Source: G963663365 sp963663365 (GTDB lineage: Bacteria; Hinthialibacterota; Hinthialibacteria; Hinthialibacterales; G963663365). Taken from it: a stretch of DNA of 64,000 nt. Positions 1 through 7,445 of the stretch are shown here, piece after piece. The notes beneath the pieces were generated by a model. The model searched no databases. It was not told the origin of the DNA and saw only the letters and a program-made list of their open reading frames with translations. A program made the position numbers and the translations under genes. Location: NCBI GenBank assembly GCA_963663365.2, contig CAXXIH010000008.1, forward strand, positions 1,054,001 to 1,118,000. Reading direction: 5' to 3'. Within the stretch, counting starts at the first letter, position 1. Every line of letters begins with the position of its first letter.

Positions 1-40
1 TTTCTGACACCCAAAGAACTAGTAAATGTGCCTATCTAGA

Positions 41-607
41 TTATTGATACAAATGTTGGTCAGTACTAATAATATCCCCACTGGAATTTAGACCGTTTGA
101 CATTTGGTAGAAGATAGGGTGAATGGCCGGATCCATTTGGGATAGTTGTACAACCTGACCTGTCCAACCGTAATCCGTATCGGCATCAGGCCCGGATGAA
201 AGACAGATATAGCATACGCCGGCTTGATTATAGGCCTGCGTACGAGCTTTTTGGTCCGCGTTGCCCGGCTTGATCTTCGAACCGTAATCGTAATATTTTC
301 GGTTCCCGACTTTGGGAGGAAAGATATCGCGGGCAATATCAATACTGTTTACGTAGGCAATAGGTGACGTAAGTTGAAAATAGGTTCTTCCGTCTTCTGT
401 TTCACCGCCAAGATCCAACGGGCAGTTGTTTTGATCGACCATATAGGATCCGATGGCGGTTTGGAGAGATTTCATATTCCCATAAACCTGCGCGACCTTG
501 GAGCGGGTTTGCGCATTTAGGAAATTGGGGACAGCTATTGCAGCCAAAATTCCGATAATCGCAACAACAATCAGAAGTTCAATCAGAGTAAAACCTCGGC
601 GGGACAT
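41..607 (-). CDS. Type IV prepilin-like protein (pseudopilin) 1
   Basis: A 188-residue prepilin with the N-terminus MSRRGFTLIELLIVVAI, so a short basic leader, the prepilin peptidase site after Gly5 and the conserved Phe1/Glu5 of the mature protein. One hydrophobic helix (about residues 6-28) precedes NFLNAQTRSK and an alpha/beta globular domain ending in SNGLNSSGDIIST. The reading frame extends to base 718, but the ATG at 607 is preceded by GGAGAGG at good spacing, so I start there. In the family, such proteins are cleaved and N-methylated by PilD and built into type II secretion or type IV pilus fibres. The next gene upstream (1072-1650) is a close paralogue. No assembly genes are nearby, so its machine is unknown. 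Confidence 0.9.
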   Translation of the reverse strand: MSRRGFTLIELLIVVAIIGILAAIAVPNFLNAQTRSKVAQVYGNMKSLQTAIGSYMVDQNNCPLDLGGETEDGRTYFQLTSPIAYVNSIDIARDIFPPKVGNRKYYDYGSKIKPGNADQKARTQAYNQAGVCYICLSSGPDADTDYGWTGQVVQLSQMDPAIHPIFYQMSNGLNSSGDIISTDQHLYQ

Positions 608-1071
608 GTTCCTCTCCATCTTATTATGCTGAAATACGCAAAAACGCCCATCAGAACACGATATCAGCGTTGTTTGCTTAGAAATTGTTATAACGAATAT
701 AAGCCATAAACAGCTCAATACTGAAGGTATTCTTAAAAAAGACTATAGTCAATTCAGGGATAAATGCCACGTCAGGTAAAAAGTTTTGACATAAAAATAC
801 AAAATAACTGTGTATATATGACATGCGGCGGCATTTCTACTTTCAACGGCATAACTTGAATCTCCAAATGACAATATAGAGTGAAAAAAGCACATTCTTA
901 TGCCGTAAATTGCGGTCGTGCCATTCCAATTCGATTAATGAATCTGTTTCTATTATTAGGATCATAATACTACTTTCATAGTAGTGGCAATTGCCGAAAA
1001 TCGATGAAGGTCAGAAGATGAAAACAAGAGTAGACATTCATTATGGGATCGAAGCAGAAACGCCGGTTTAA
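608..1071. other. Intergenic region between the two prepilin genes
   Basis: No supported gene. On the minus strand a weak candidate promoter for the 41-607 gene has TTGACT at 752-747 and TACCTT 17 bases later. A TTGACA on the plus strand at 786-791 has no gene downstream to drive until 1930. The rest is AT-rich and unremarkable. Confidence 0.4.
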
Positions 1072-1650
1072 TTACTGAAATATTTGCTGATCGGTACTGA
1101 TAATATCGCCAAGTGAATTTATGCCGTTTGAAGCTTTATAAAAAATATAGTGAACATCCGGATGCCTTTGAATCATAAGCACATATTGCCCCGGCAGACT
1201 ATATTCGGGATAGTCGGTGTGGGCCAAATCCGGACCGGAAGATGCACAAACATAGGATATACCGGCCTCCGAAAAAGCCTGAGCGCGTTCATCTGGATTT
1301 CTACCGTTCAGTTTGATTTTCGAACCATAATTATAATATGAGGGATAATGGTGAATTCCAAAAAAAGTATCACGGGCAATCTCGATGCTGTTCACATAGG
1401 CGATAGGAGTCGTAAGTTGATGGTAGGTTGAACCATCCACCACTTCCATCCCCAGATCGAGGGGACTACTATTTTGATCAAGCGTATAGGCGCTGATCGC
1501 TGTTTGTAACGATTTCATATTTGAATAAGTTTGTGCGACCCTGGAACGGGTTTGCGCATTTAAAAAATTGGGAACGGCAATAGCGGCCAAAATCCCAATA
1601 ATCGCGACTACGATCAGAAGTTCAATCAGAGTAAATGCTCTGCATGACAT
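1072..1650 (-). CDS. Type IV prepilin-like protein (pseudopilin) 2
   Basis: A 192-residue paralogue of the protein encoded at 41-607, with the same NFLNAQTRSRVAQ segment, the same 'LTTPIAYVNSIEIARD' core and the C-terminal SNGINSLGDIIST motif. The start ATG at 1650 follows GGGTGGAAAG; an upstream in-frame GTG at 1662 lies inside that Shine-Dalgarno region and is unlikely. The leader is MSCRA-FTLIELL: Ala replaces the usual Gly at position -1 of the cleavage site. Family knowledge says prepilin peptidases prefer Gly but sometimes accept Ala. It probably arose by tandem duplication with its neighbour and is exported through the same fibre machinery. Confidence 0.9.
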   Translation of the reverse strand: MSCRAFTLIELLIVVAIIGILAAIAVPNFLNAQTRSRVAQTYSNMKSLQTAISAYTLDQNSSPLDLGMEVVDGSTYHQLTTPIAYVNSIEIARDTFFGIHHYPSYYNYGSKIKLNGRNPDERAQAFSEAGISYVCASSGPDLAHTDYPEYSLPGQYVLMIQRHPDVHYIFYKASNGINSLGDIISTDQQIFQ

Positions 1651-1929
1651 ATGACTTTCCACCCTCTTGCTTGAGAGAACAGCAAAACACCTATCCGAAC
1701 ATTTGTATCGGCATTAAATACCTAAGTCAGTTCATGGGATGCTCCCCAATCGTAACTGATGTTTTACTTATAGCGTATTTTTCAAAACAGCAATAGCCGG
1801 TTAAGTGACATTCTGTGGCTGCAAAATGATTTCCAATTGATGTATACAAACGCGAACACTTTTTTCTCTTAGTCGACAGGCTAATCTCAAACAAGATAAA
1901 CTCGATTCATCGTAAAGGAACCCACACAA
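1651..1929. other. Divergent intergenic region
   Basis: It holds the upstream regions of the minus-strand prepilin gene (start 1650) and the plus-strand HAD gene (start 1930). A plausible ribosome binding site AAAGGA lies 8-13 bases before the GTG at 1930. I see no convincing paired promoter boxes and no hairpin. Confidence 0.4.
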
Positions 1930-2646
1930 GTGCTAAAAATCAAAGCAGTCCTATTCGATCTGTTTGGAACGCTGATCCCCTGCTTTCAAAAGTCTGAATT
2001 TATTCAACTTATCGCTGAGATGGCTGAAATCCTGGAAGTCGATGCCAACGCATTAGAGGAACAATGGCGGGAAACCAACGTTCCCCGGGCAATAGGCAAA
2101 CTCAAAGACTCAGAAGAAGCATTAAGGGCAATCATGTCGCAATTAGGAGGCTCATTGACTAAAGATAAAATCCGCGCCGTTCAAGAACGTCGACGGGCCT
2201 TTATCCAACCTCATATGAAACCATTTGAAGGCGCGGAGCAGGTATTAAGGGATGTAGCCAAAAGTGGACGGAAGTATGCTCTTGTTTCGGATTGTTCGGC
2301 GGAAATCCCGGAGAATTGGCCAAGTTGCCCTCTGAGCCATCTATTTGAAGTGACCGCATTTTCTTGCCAAGTAGGCCATAAGAAACCCGAACCGGAGATT
2401 TATTTGTATGCATGCCAACGTCTTGGCGTCGAACCCGAAGAATGTGTCTTTGTCGGCGATGGTGGCAGTAATGAACTGCGCGGGGCAGAAAACCTGGGAA
2501 TTACTCCGATCTTGGCGGACTACCAAGAAAATGCCTTTCGATATGACGAAGACCGGAATTGCGAACTCCGGGCAGAGAAAATCCTCGATATTCCACGGAT
2601 AATCGAAGAGATTGAATCCCATCGCGCTCAAGATTCCTCAACGTGA
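1930..2646 (+). CDS. HAD-superfamily hydrolase, subfamily I
   Basis: A 238-residue haloacid dehalogenase-type protein. Motif I is FDLFGT with nucleophile Asp10 and Phe at the +2 position (the dehalogenase-like form rather than the DxD phosphatase form). Motif II is the serine of ALVSDCS, motif III the lysine in HKKPEPEIY, and motif IV GDGGSNEL. The alpha-helical cap lies between motifs I and II (about residues 18-95). Substrate cannot be told; family members hydrolyse small phosphomonoesters or haloacids. It starts with GTG and its end overlaps the longest recF frame; with the recF start I prefer the gap is 16 bases, so the two are probably co-transcribed. Confidence 0.82.
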   Translation: MLKIKAVLFDLFGTLIPCFQKSEFIQLIAEMAEILEVDANALEEQWRETNVPRAIGKLKDSEEALRAIMSQLGGSLTKDKIRAVQERRRAFIQPHMKPFEGAEQVLRDVAKSGRKYALVSDCSAEIPENWPSCPLSHLFEVTAFSCQVGHKKPEPEIYLYACQRLGVEPEECVFVGDGGSNELRGAENLGITPILADYQENAFRYDEDRNCELRAEKILDIPRIIEEIESHRAQDSST

Positions 2647-2662
2647 CCAAGATTCCGGTGTC

Positions 2663-3802
2663 ATGGATACTAATGCTGTGAATTCCGCTCCTCTTAAGTC
2701 AATCCGGATCAGAAATTGGCGCAACATCGAACAGGCCGATGTTGAACTCGATTCTCGACAAACCATCCTGCTTGGTTGTAACGGCCAGGGAAAAAGCAAC
2801 TTTCTCGAAGCGGTATATGCTTTGGCCACGGCAACTTCACATCGAACCCATCGAGATGAGGAACTCATCCGCTGGGACCAGCCAGCCGCTTATCTCCGCG
2901 GAGATATTGCCATAGAGGATGGCGAGTTGCGCATTGAATTGGGTTTGGAACGGGATCCAAAACAGAAGCGCGTAAAAGTCGATGAAATTCCCCTTACACG
3001 CCTTTCAGACCTATACGGTCTGCTCCGGGTGACGCTTCTTGCACCTGAGGATATGGCCATCGTTATCGGGAGCCCTGAAAACCGCCGCCGTTATCTCGAT
3101 ATGGCCATTGCGCAGCTAAACCGTGAACATGTCCGTACACTACAACAATACCGGCGGGCAATCCGGCAACGGAATCAAATCGTCCGCTCGCTTTATGGCA
3201 AGCCACAAAATTCCCATGACGCACATTTGGATGCCTGGGATCATCAAGTTTCCGCTCTCGGAGCCGAAATCATGTATCGTCGAGCCGAGTTTATTACCGA
3301 GCTTGCGCCCCTGGCTTGTCATTATCACCATGCACTAGCAGGAGACGGTGAAGAGCTTAGTCTGGATTACCGGCCAAGTGTTGCTTGTGAGCGAGGTCAA
3401 GAAGAACAATCGCTCTTTGAGACGCTGGCCAGCCGCCGGACCAGGGATATCGAGCAAGGCAATACCAGTGTGGGACCGCATCGCGATGATCTCTCGCTTC
3501 GACTCGATAGGCGTGAGCTAAATGCCGCAGCCTCTCAAGGGCAAAGGCGAACCGTCGCGCTGGCACTGCGTTTGGCCGAGGCGGAAACCATCACCGGCCA
3601 TGGCCGCTTCGCCTCGATGTTATTGATTGATGATGTGGTTTATGAAATGGATGTCGAGCGTAAATCTCGATTTTGGAGCGCTATTCCGCAATCCACCCAA
3701 CGGCTCGTGACATCCACACATATACAGTCGTTGGGACAGGAACACACTGAAGGTCGAATTTATCATGTCGAACATGGAACAATTTGTGATGCTGGATCGT
3801 GA
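2663..3802 (+). CDS. recF: DNA replication and repair protein RecF
   Basis: A 379-residue SMC-like ATPase that in the family loads RecA at single-strand gaps with RecO and RecR. Visible parts are the N-terminal 'SIRIRNWRNIE', Walker A GCNGQGKS (about residues 38-45), the 'TSVGPHRDDL' stretch, the ABC-type signature ASQGQ (about 290) followed by RRTVALALRLAE, and Walker B MLLIDDVVYEMD (about 319-330). The frame extends upstream to a TTG at 2612 inside the HAD gene, but similarity to RecF begins only after the ATG at 2663. The gene is not beside dnaA or dnaN, so this is not the classic origin cluster. Its end overlaps the next gene by 38 bases. Confidence 0.95.
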   Translation: MDTNAVNSAPLKSIRIRNWRNIEQADVELDSRQTILLGCNGQGKSNFLEAVYALATATSHRTHRDEELIRWDQPAAYLRGDIAIEDGELRIELGLERDPKQKRVKVDEIPLTRLSDLYGLLRVTLLAPEDMAIVIGSPENRRRYLDMAIAQLNREHVRTLQQYRRAIRQRNQIVRSLYGKPQNSHDAHLDAWDHQVSALGAEIMYRRAEFITELAPLACHYHHALAGDGEELSLDYRPSVACERGQEEQSLFETLASRRTRDIEQGNTSVGPHRDDLSLRLDRRELNAAASQGQRRTVALALRLAEAETITGHGRFASMLLIDDVVYEMDVERKSRFWSAIPQSTQRLVTSTHIQSLGQEHTEGRIYHVEHGTICDAGS

Positions 3803-4331
3803 TGGTGTCGTCGCCGTTAACCGTCCTGATTTTACAAAGTCAACCGATGAAGCGCTGCTAATGCCGTTTGTAGCGGAAGCAGTAGCCAAACTCCATTCAT
3901 TGGGAATCGGTATTTTGATCTACCATCACGAAAAAGGGGTTGCTGCCGGAGCGCTTGACTCTGCAACCGTGTCAACCATTAACAATCACATCATCCAACT
4001 CATCGATGAATACGTAGAACCCAAAGTAATCAAAGCCATTGTTTCTACGGATACTCCAATAACTGAAGAAATGCCGGAAGTCAAAATCAAAGCCGGCTTG
4101 CTGCTTCGAGCGGCGCAACAAAATAGTGTGGATTTAAGGAAGACGTGGATTATTGGCGATGAAGAGGCGGATATGGAAGCAGCGTGGCTGGTTGGCGCGA
4201 GAACCTGCCTGGTACGGACCGGGCGGGGACATATTGCAACCCGCGTATACGGTCACAAACCGGCCGACGCCCGAAAACCGGACGTCATGGCAAAAGACGT
4301 ATTTTCCGCTATCAATAGAATATTCGCTTGA
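3765..4331 (+). CDS. HAD phosphatase-like protein of the HisB-N/GmhB type, degenerate
   Basis: 188 residues. It opens with MLDRDGVVAVN (Asp11 and Asp13 as nucleophile and acid/base), as in histidinol phosphatase or heptose-1,7-bisphosphate phosphatase. Motif IV is GDEEADMEAA and the lysine at about 109 matches motif III. However the usual TNQSG motif II is replaced by IYHHEKG, and the zinc-binding Cys loop of GmhB is absent. It may have a changed substrate or be a poor phosphatase. The ATG at 3765 overlaps the recF end by 38 bases and is preceded by a weak AAGG. Its stop TGA overlaps the TTG start of the next gene, suggesting translational coupling. Confidence 0.75.
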   Translation: MSNMEQFVMLDRDGVVAVNRPDFTKSTDEALLMPFVAEAVAKLHSLGIGILIYHHEKGVAAGALDSATVSTINNHIIQLIDEYVEPKVIKAIVSTDTPITEEMPEVKIKAGLLLRAAQQNSVDLRKTWIIGDEEADMEAAWLVGARTCLVRTGRGHIATRVYGHKPADARKPDVMAKDVFSAINRIFA

Positions 4332-4858
4332 GAATACGCGTGTCCCGTAGAACAAAAAAACTCTCTCCAATCGCTGCGGCTTTTTTGCTTGGCCTCATTT
4401 TGGGACGTTTCTTTCCGTCAGACACTCAACTTGTGCCTGTACAAGACGGCGCAATTCTCCGAGTGGTTGATGGTGATACCGTAGTTCTGCAATACAACGG
4501 ACAAGAGGAACGCATGCGTCTGCTGCGCATTAATACCCCCGAGCGCGGTAAGACGGGTTATGACGAGGCAACTCAGGCCCTGGAAAAACTAGTCTCAGGC
4601 CAGGCTATCCGAATCGAATTTGAAGAGGGAAAAGTTGAGCGCGATAACTATGGTCGTTTGCTTGGTTATATCTTTGCCGGAGACCGGAATGTAAACATTG
4701 AAATGGTCCGGCAAGGCTGGACATCTTTCTGGACACGCTACGGCGAAGGCCGCTATGCGGCTGCTTTTCGGGAAGCCGAACAGGAGGCCCGCGCCGAACA
4801 CAGAGGGCTCTGGGCTTTGGATCAAACTGACACCCAAGAGGCTCCTCAAAACGGTTAG
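4328..4858 (+). CDS. Membrane-anchored thermonuclease (SNase-like) protein
   Basis: A 176-residue protein with one N-terminal hydrophobic segment (about residues 13-29), likely a signal anchor or secretion signal, then a staphylococcal-nuclease-like domain (about 38-165). By alignment with the family, Asp50 in VDGDTV matches the Ca ligand Asp21, Arg64 matches Arg35, Glu72 in INTPE matches Glu43, and Arg110 in NYGRLLGY matches Arg87; Asn69 stands where Asp40 is usual. It should cleave DNA or RNA outside the cytoplasm. I keep the TTG at 4328, overlapping the previous stop; a GTG at 4340 is an alternative and neither has a strong ribosome binding site. Confidence 0.88.
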   Translation: MRIRVSRRTKKLSPIAAAFLLGLILGRFFPSDTQLVPVQDGAILRVVDGDTVVLQYNGQEERMRLLRINTPERGKTGYDEATQALEKLVSGQAIRIEFEEGKVERDNYGRLLGYIFAGDRNVNIEMVRQGWTSFWTRYGEGRYAAAFREAEQEARAEHRGLWALDQTDTQEAPQNG

Positions 4859-4953
4859 CCAGCCGCGCCAATGCCCGCAACCGGCCCATTTATCGAAAAT
4901 CAGACCTTTGGAGAATTGTTCCAGCGCACGCAGGCCAGTACGCTTTGGGAATC

Positions 4954-6969
4954 ATGTTATTTCAGAATCCAACGATAATGGGCATCGATGCCGGCGGAAC
5001 CTTCACCGACGTGGCTCTTTTAGACAGGGTCACAGGCGAGGTTTTGCAGCGCGCTAAAGTTCCCACCCTTCATGAGAATATCCGCCTTACGCTTGAAACC
5101 GCTCTGGATTCGGTCGCGGCCGATCCCGCTCCGGAGAGCATCTCGCTGGCATCCACATTGGCAACCAACGCTTTGGTCGAATCTCGTGGGGGTAAAACCG
5201 GCCTTCTATTGATCGGTTATCCGGAACGTAACGCTAGAAATATCTCCAGCCTGCCCAAACGTGTCGTGAATGGACGGCACGATGTGACCGGACTGGAAGA
5301 AGAACCGCTGGATGAGAAAGCCGCCCTCGAGGCGGGATTAAAAATGGCCGATGAGGGAGTGGGATCGATTGCAATCTCCAGTTATGGCGGATCACGGAAT
5401 GCGGAGCATGAACGTTGCGCACAAGCTCTCTTATCCGAACATTTGAATCTGCCGGTTCTGGCAGCCGCGGATGTGACAACCGCCCTGAATTGTGAAGTCC
5501 GCGCCGCCACAGCTGCCGCCAACGCCCGGCTGTTGCCGATCATCGGCCGTTTGGTCGACTCTTTGCTCGAAGCAATCCAAAAACGAGGCTGGCAGAGCAC
5601 GGTCTATCTGGTCAAAGGGGACGGTACGTTGATGTCTCCATCGGAGGCTCGCGAACGTCCTGTCGAATTGGTGCTCTCCGGACCGGCGGCGGCTTCGCTC
5701 GGTGCGCGCAGTATGGCTGGAATAGAGCGAGCCATTGTCGTCGATATGGGAGGGACAACAACCGATCTCTCAATGGTCGCTGAAGGATGTTTCCTGGGTA
5801 GCGATGGCAATGCCTTGGGAGACTCCCGAAGCGTCGTACGTGTAGGGGATCACCGGCTGTCTCTGGCAATCATCCGCTCACGCACAATTGGTCTGGGCGG
5901 CGATAGTTTTCTTCAAAAAAAACGCGGACAACCGCTGCAAATCGGTCCGGAACGGGCAATCCCACTCGTGCGCCTATTTAAGAAGCACGCTGATCTCGGC
6001 AATAGCTGGAAGGAGATTGAATCCAGTGGCATCGCCACTTGGGAGGGACTGCCGCCTGTTGAGTTTTTTGTATACGGGCTGGGAGAAGAACGTCTGCCCG
6101 ATCTGCACCCTCAGGAAAAACAAATACTTGCCGCGCTACAGGAAGGCCCTCTCTCAAGGCCCGGTCTATCCGCAAAAATCGGATACCAGCGGATTGGCCT
6201 CTTGGCTGTGGACCGTCTTTTGGCAACAGGCGCAATTCAACGCGCGGCTCTGACACCAACCGATATCTTGCACGCATTGGGACTCTACCAAGACGCCGAT
6301 CCTGAACCTGCCATCCAGGCGCTGAAAATTTGGGCACAGCGATTCGGAGGCGAATGGCGGCAGATTGCCGAACGTTGCCGTATGGCTGTGGGTCGTGAGA
6401 TGGCGTTGGCTCTTTATAATGTCGGATTGTGGCGGATTGGCCGCGAAGACATTTTCCCGGATTCGGAGATGGGGCTGGAGATTTTCAACCGGTTCTGGAG
6501 TGAATCCGATGGCGCCGACCTTGTGGCGCAATTTAGACTTGCATGTCCGGTCGTCGCAGTCGGCGCCCCCGCCCAGGCTTGGATATCCCCATTGGCCTCA
6601 AAGTTGGGAACAGAAGTCATCGTGCCTCAAGATGCCTCTGTCGCCGGAGCCGTGGGAGCGGCGCGGGGCCGCCATGAAATCCGGGCGGAAATCGAGTACC
6701 GTGCTGACACAAATGGTGGATACACAGTTCACGGTCCCAATGGCCGTCACGATTTGGAAGAAGCGGACGAGGCCCGCCGGCTGGCAAAACGATTGGCCTT
6801 CGATTTTGCATCTGAACGTGCAGAAGCGGCAGGCATGAAATCTCCGCAAATCACAGTGGATTCCAGCGAACATAAGGTCGAAAGTGACGGCGGAGGCGAA
6901 ATTGTTGTTGGTGGATGGGCAAGGGCATCGGCAACTCCCGGAGCGTCTCCGTTGTTAGAACGAAACTAA
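4954..6969 (+). CDS. Hydantoinase/oxoprolinase family protein (HyuA-like)
   Basis: A 671-residue protein of the ASKHA fold. The N-terminal phosphate motif GIDAGGTFTDVALLD (about residues 9-23) is that of the hydantoinase A N-terminal domain; VVDMGGTTTDLSMV (about 265) is the second nucleotide loop of the hydantoinase A domain. Family members open cyclic amides such as 5-oxoproline or N-methylhydantoin using ATP. No hydantoinase B partner follows, and the middle (about 385-440) resembles a winged-helix insert ('QEGPLSRPGLSAKIGYQRIG') that the classic enzymes lack. So the substrate is open. I use the ATG at 4954, preceded by GGGA; an upstream TTG at 4945 and an ATG at 4978 are alternatives. Confidence 0.82.
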   Translation: MLFQNPTIMGIDAGGTFTDVALLDRVTGEVLQRAKVPTLHENIRLTLETALDSVAADPAPESISLASTLATNALVESRGGKTGLLLIGYPERNARNISSLPKRVVNGRHDVTGLEEEPLDEKAALEAGLKMADEGVGSIAISSYGGSRNAEHERCAQALLSEHLNLPVLAAADVTTALNCEVRAATAAANARLLPIIGRLVDSLLEAIQKRGWQSTVYLVKGDGTLMSPSEARERPVELVLSGPAAASLGARSMAGIERAIVVDMGGTTTDLSMVAEGCFLGSDGNALGDSRSVVRVGDHRLSLAIIRSRTIGLGGDSFLQKKRGQPLQIGPERAIPLVRLFKKHADLGNSWKEIESSGIATWEGLPPVEFFVYGLGEERLPDLHPQEKQILAALQEGPLSRPGLSAKIGYQRIGLLAVDRLLATGAIQRAALTPTDILHALGLYQDADPEPAIQALKIWAQRFGGEWRQIAERCRMAVGREMALALYNVGLWRIGREDIFPDSEMGLEIFNRFWSESDGADLVAQFRLACPVVAVGAPAQAWISPLASKLGTEVIVPQDASVAGAVGAARGRHEIRAEIEYRADTNGGYTVHGPNGRHDLEEADEARRLAKRLAFDFASERAEAAGMKSPQITVDSSEHKVESDGGGEIVVGGWARASATPGASPLLERN

Positions 6970-7028
6970 TACGGAACATGCTTATCCGCCCCGTAAATTT
7001 GTGAAATTGGTTATATGAAAGCCAAACA

Positions 7029-7445
7029 ATGGGCAGCACAATCAACGACGCATTTGACTTTTTCAGTACAATCGAACGCGACATGAGAACGGTCGCAGAA
7101 GAAAAAGGTCTTCAATTTGAAATGATCTTGGGGACAATTCAGAATAGCCTCGCAATTGATCCGGATCCATTGCGTCAAGCCATTATTCATTTAATCGAAA
7201 ATGCAATTGAATTCACCGATTGGGGAAAAATTGAACTGCGCATCCGTCAGCAAGACGGCACTTTGATCATTGAAATCGAAGATACAGGTCACGGCCTTTC
7301 CGGTGATCACCCTGAAGATGTCTTTGACGCTCCGGGGTTGGCAAAGACGATGCAAGACATCAAACTTCTAAACGGCACCATAACACCGCACACAAAAATT
7401 AATGTGGGAACTCAATTCACAATCGGGATTCCTTTGGAAAATTGA
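7029..7445 (+). CDS. Stand-alone histidine-kinase-type ATPase domain protein
   Basis: A 138-residue protein that is essentially only a HATPase_c domain. The N box reads HLIENAIEF (about residues 54-62), G1 is EDTGHGL (84-90), a G2-like 'GLAKTM' follows at 103, and the final GTQFTIGIPL is typical of histidine kinases. There is no sensor, no dimerisation helix with a phosphorylatable His and no membrane segment. It could be a remnant of a kinase, an anti-sigma-factor-like kinase, or an ATPase working with a partner. Its last codon overlaps the start of the DUF115 gene, so the two are almost certainly translated together. Confidence 0.75.
   Translation: MGSTINDAFDFFSTIERDMRTVAEEKGLQFEMILGTIQNSLAIDPDPLRQAIIHLIENAIEFTDWGKIELRIRQQDGTLIIEIEDTGHGLSGDHPEDVFDAPGLAKTMQDIKLLNGTITPHTKINVGTQFTIGIPLEN

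Noticed and set aside
608..718. Longer start for the first prepilin
   Set aside because: It adds 37 residues ahead of a standard prepilin leader, while GGAGAGG sits directly before the ATG at 607.
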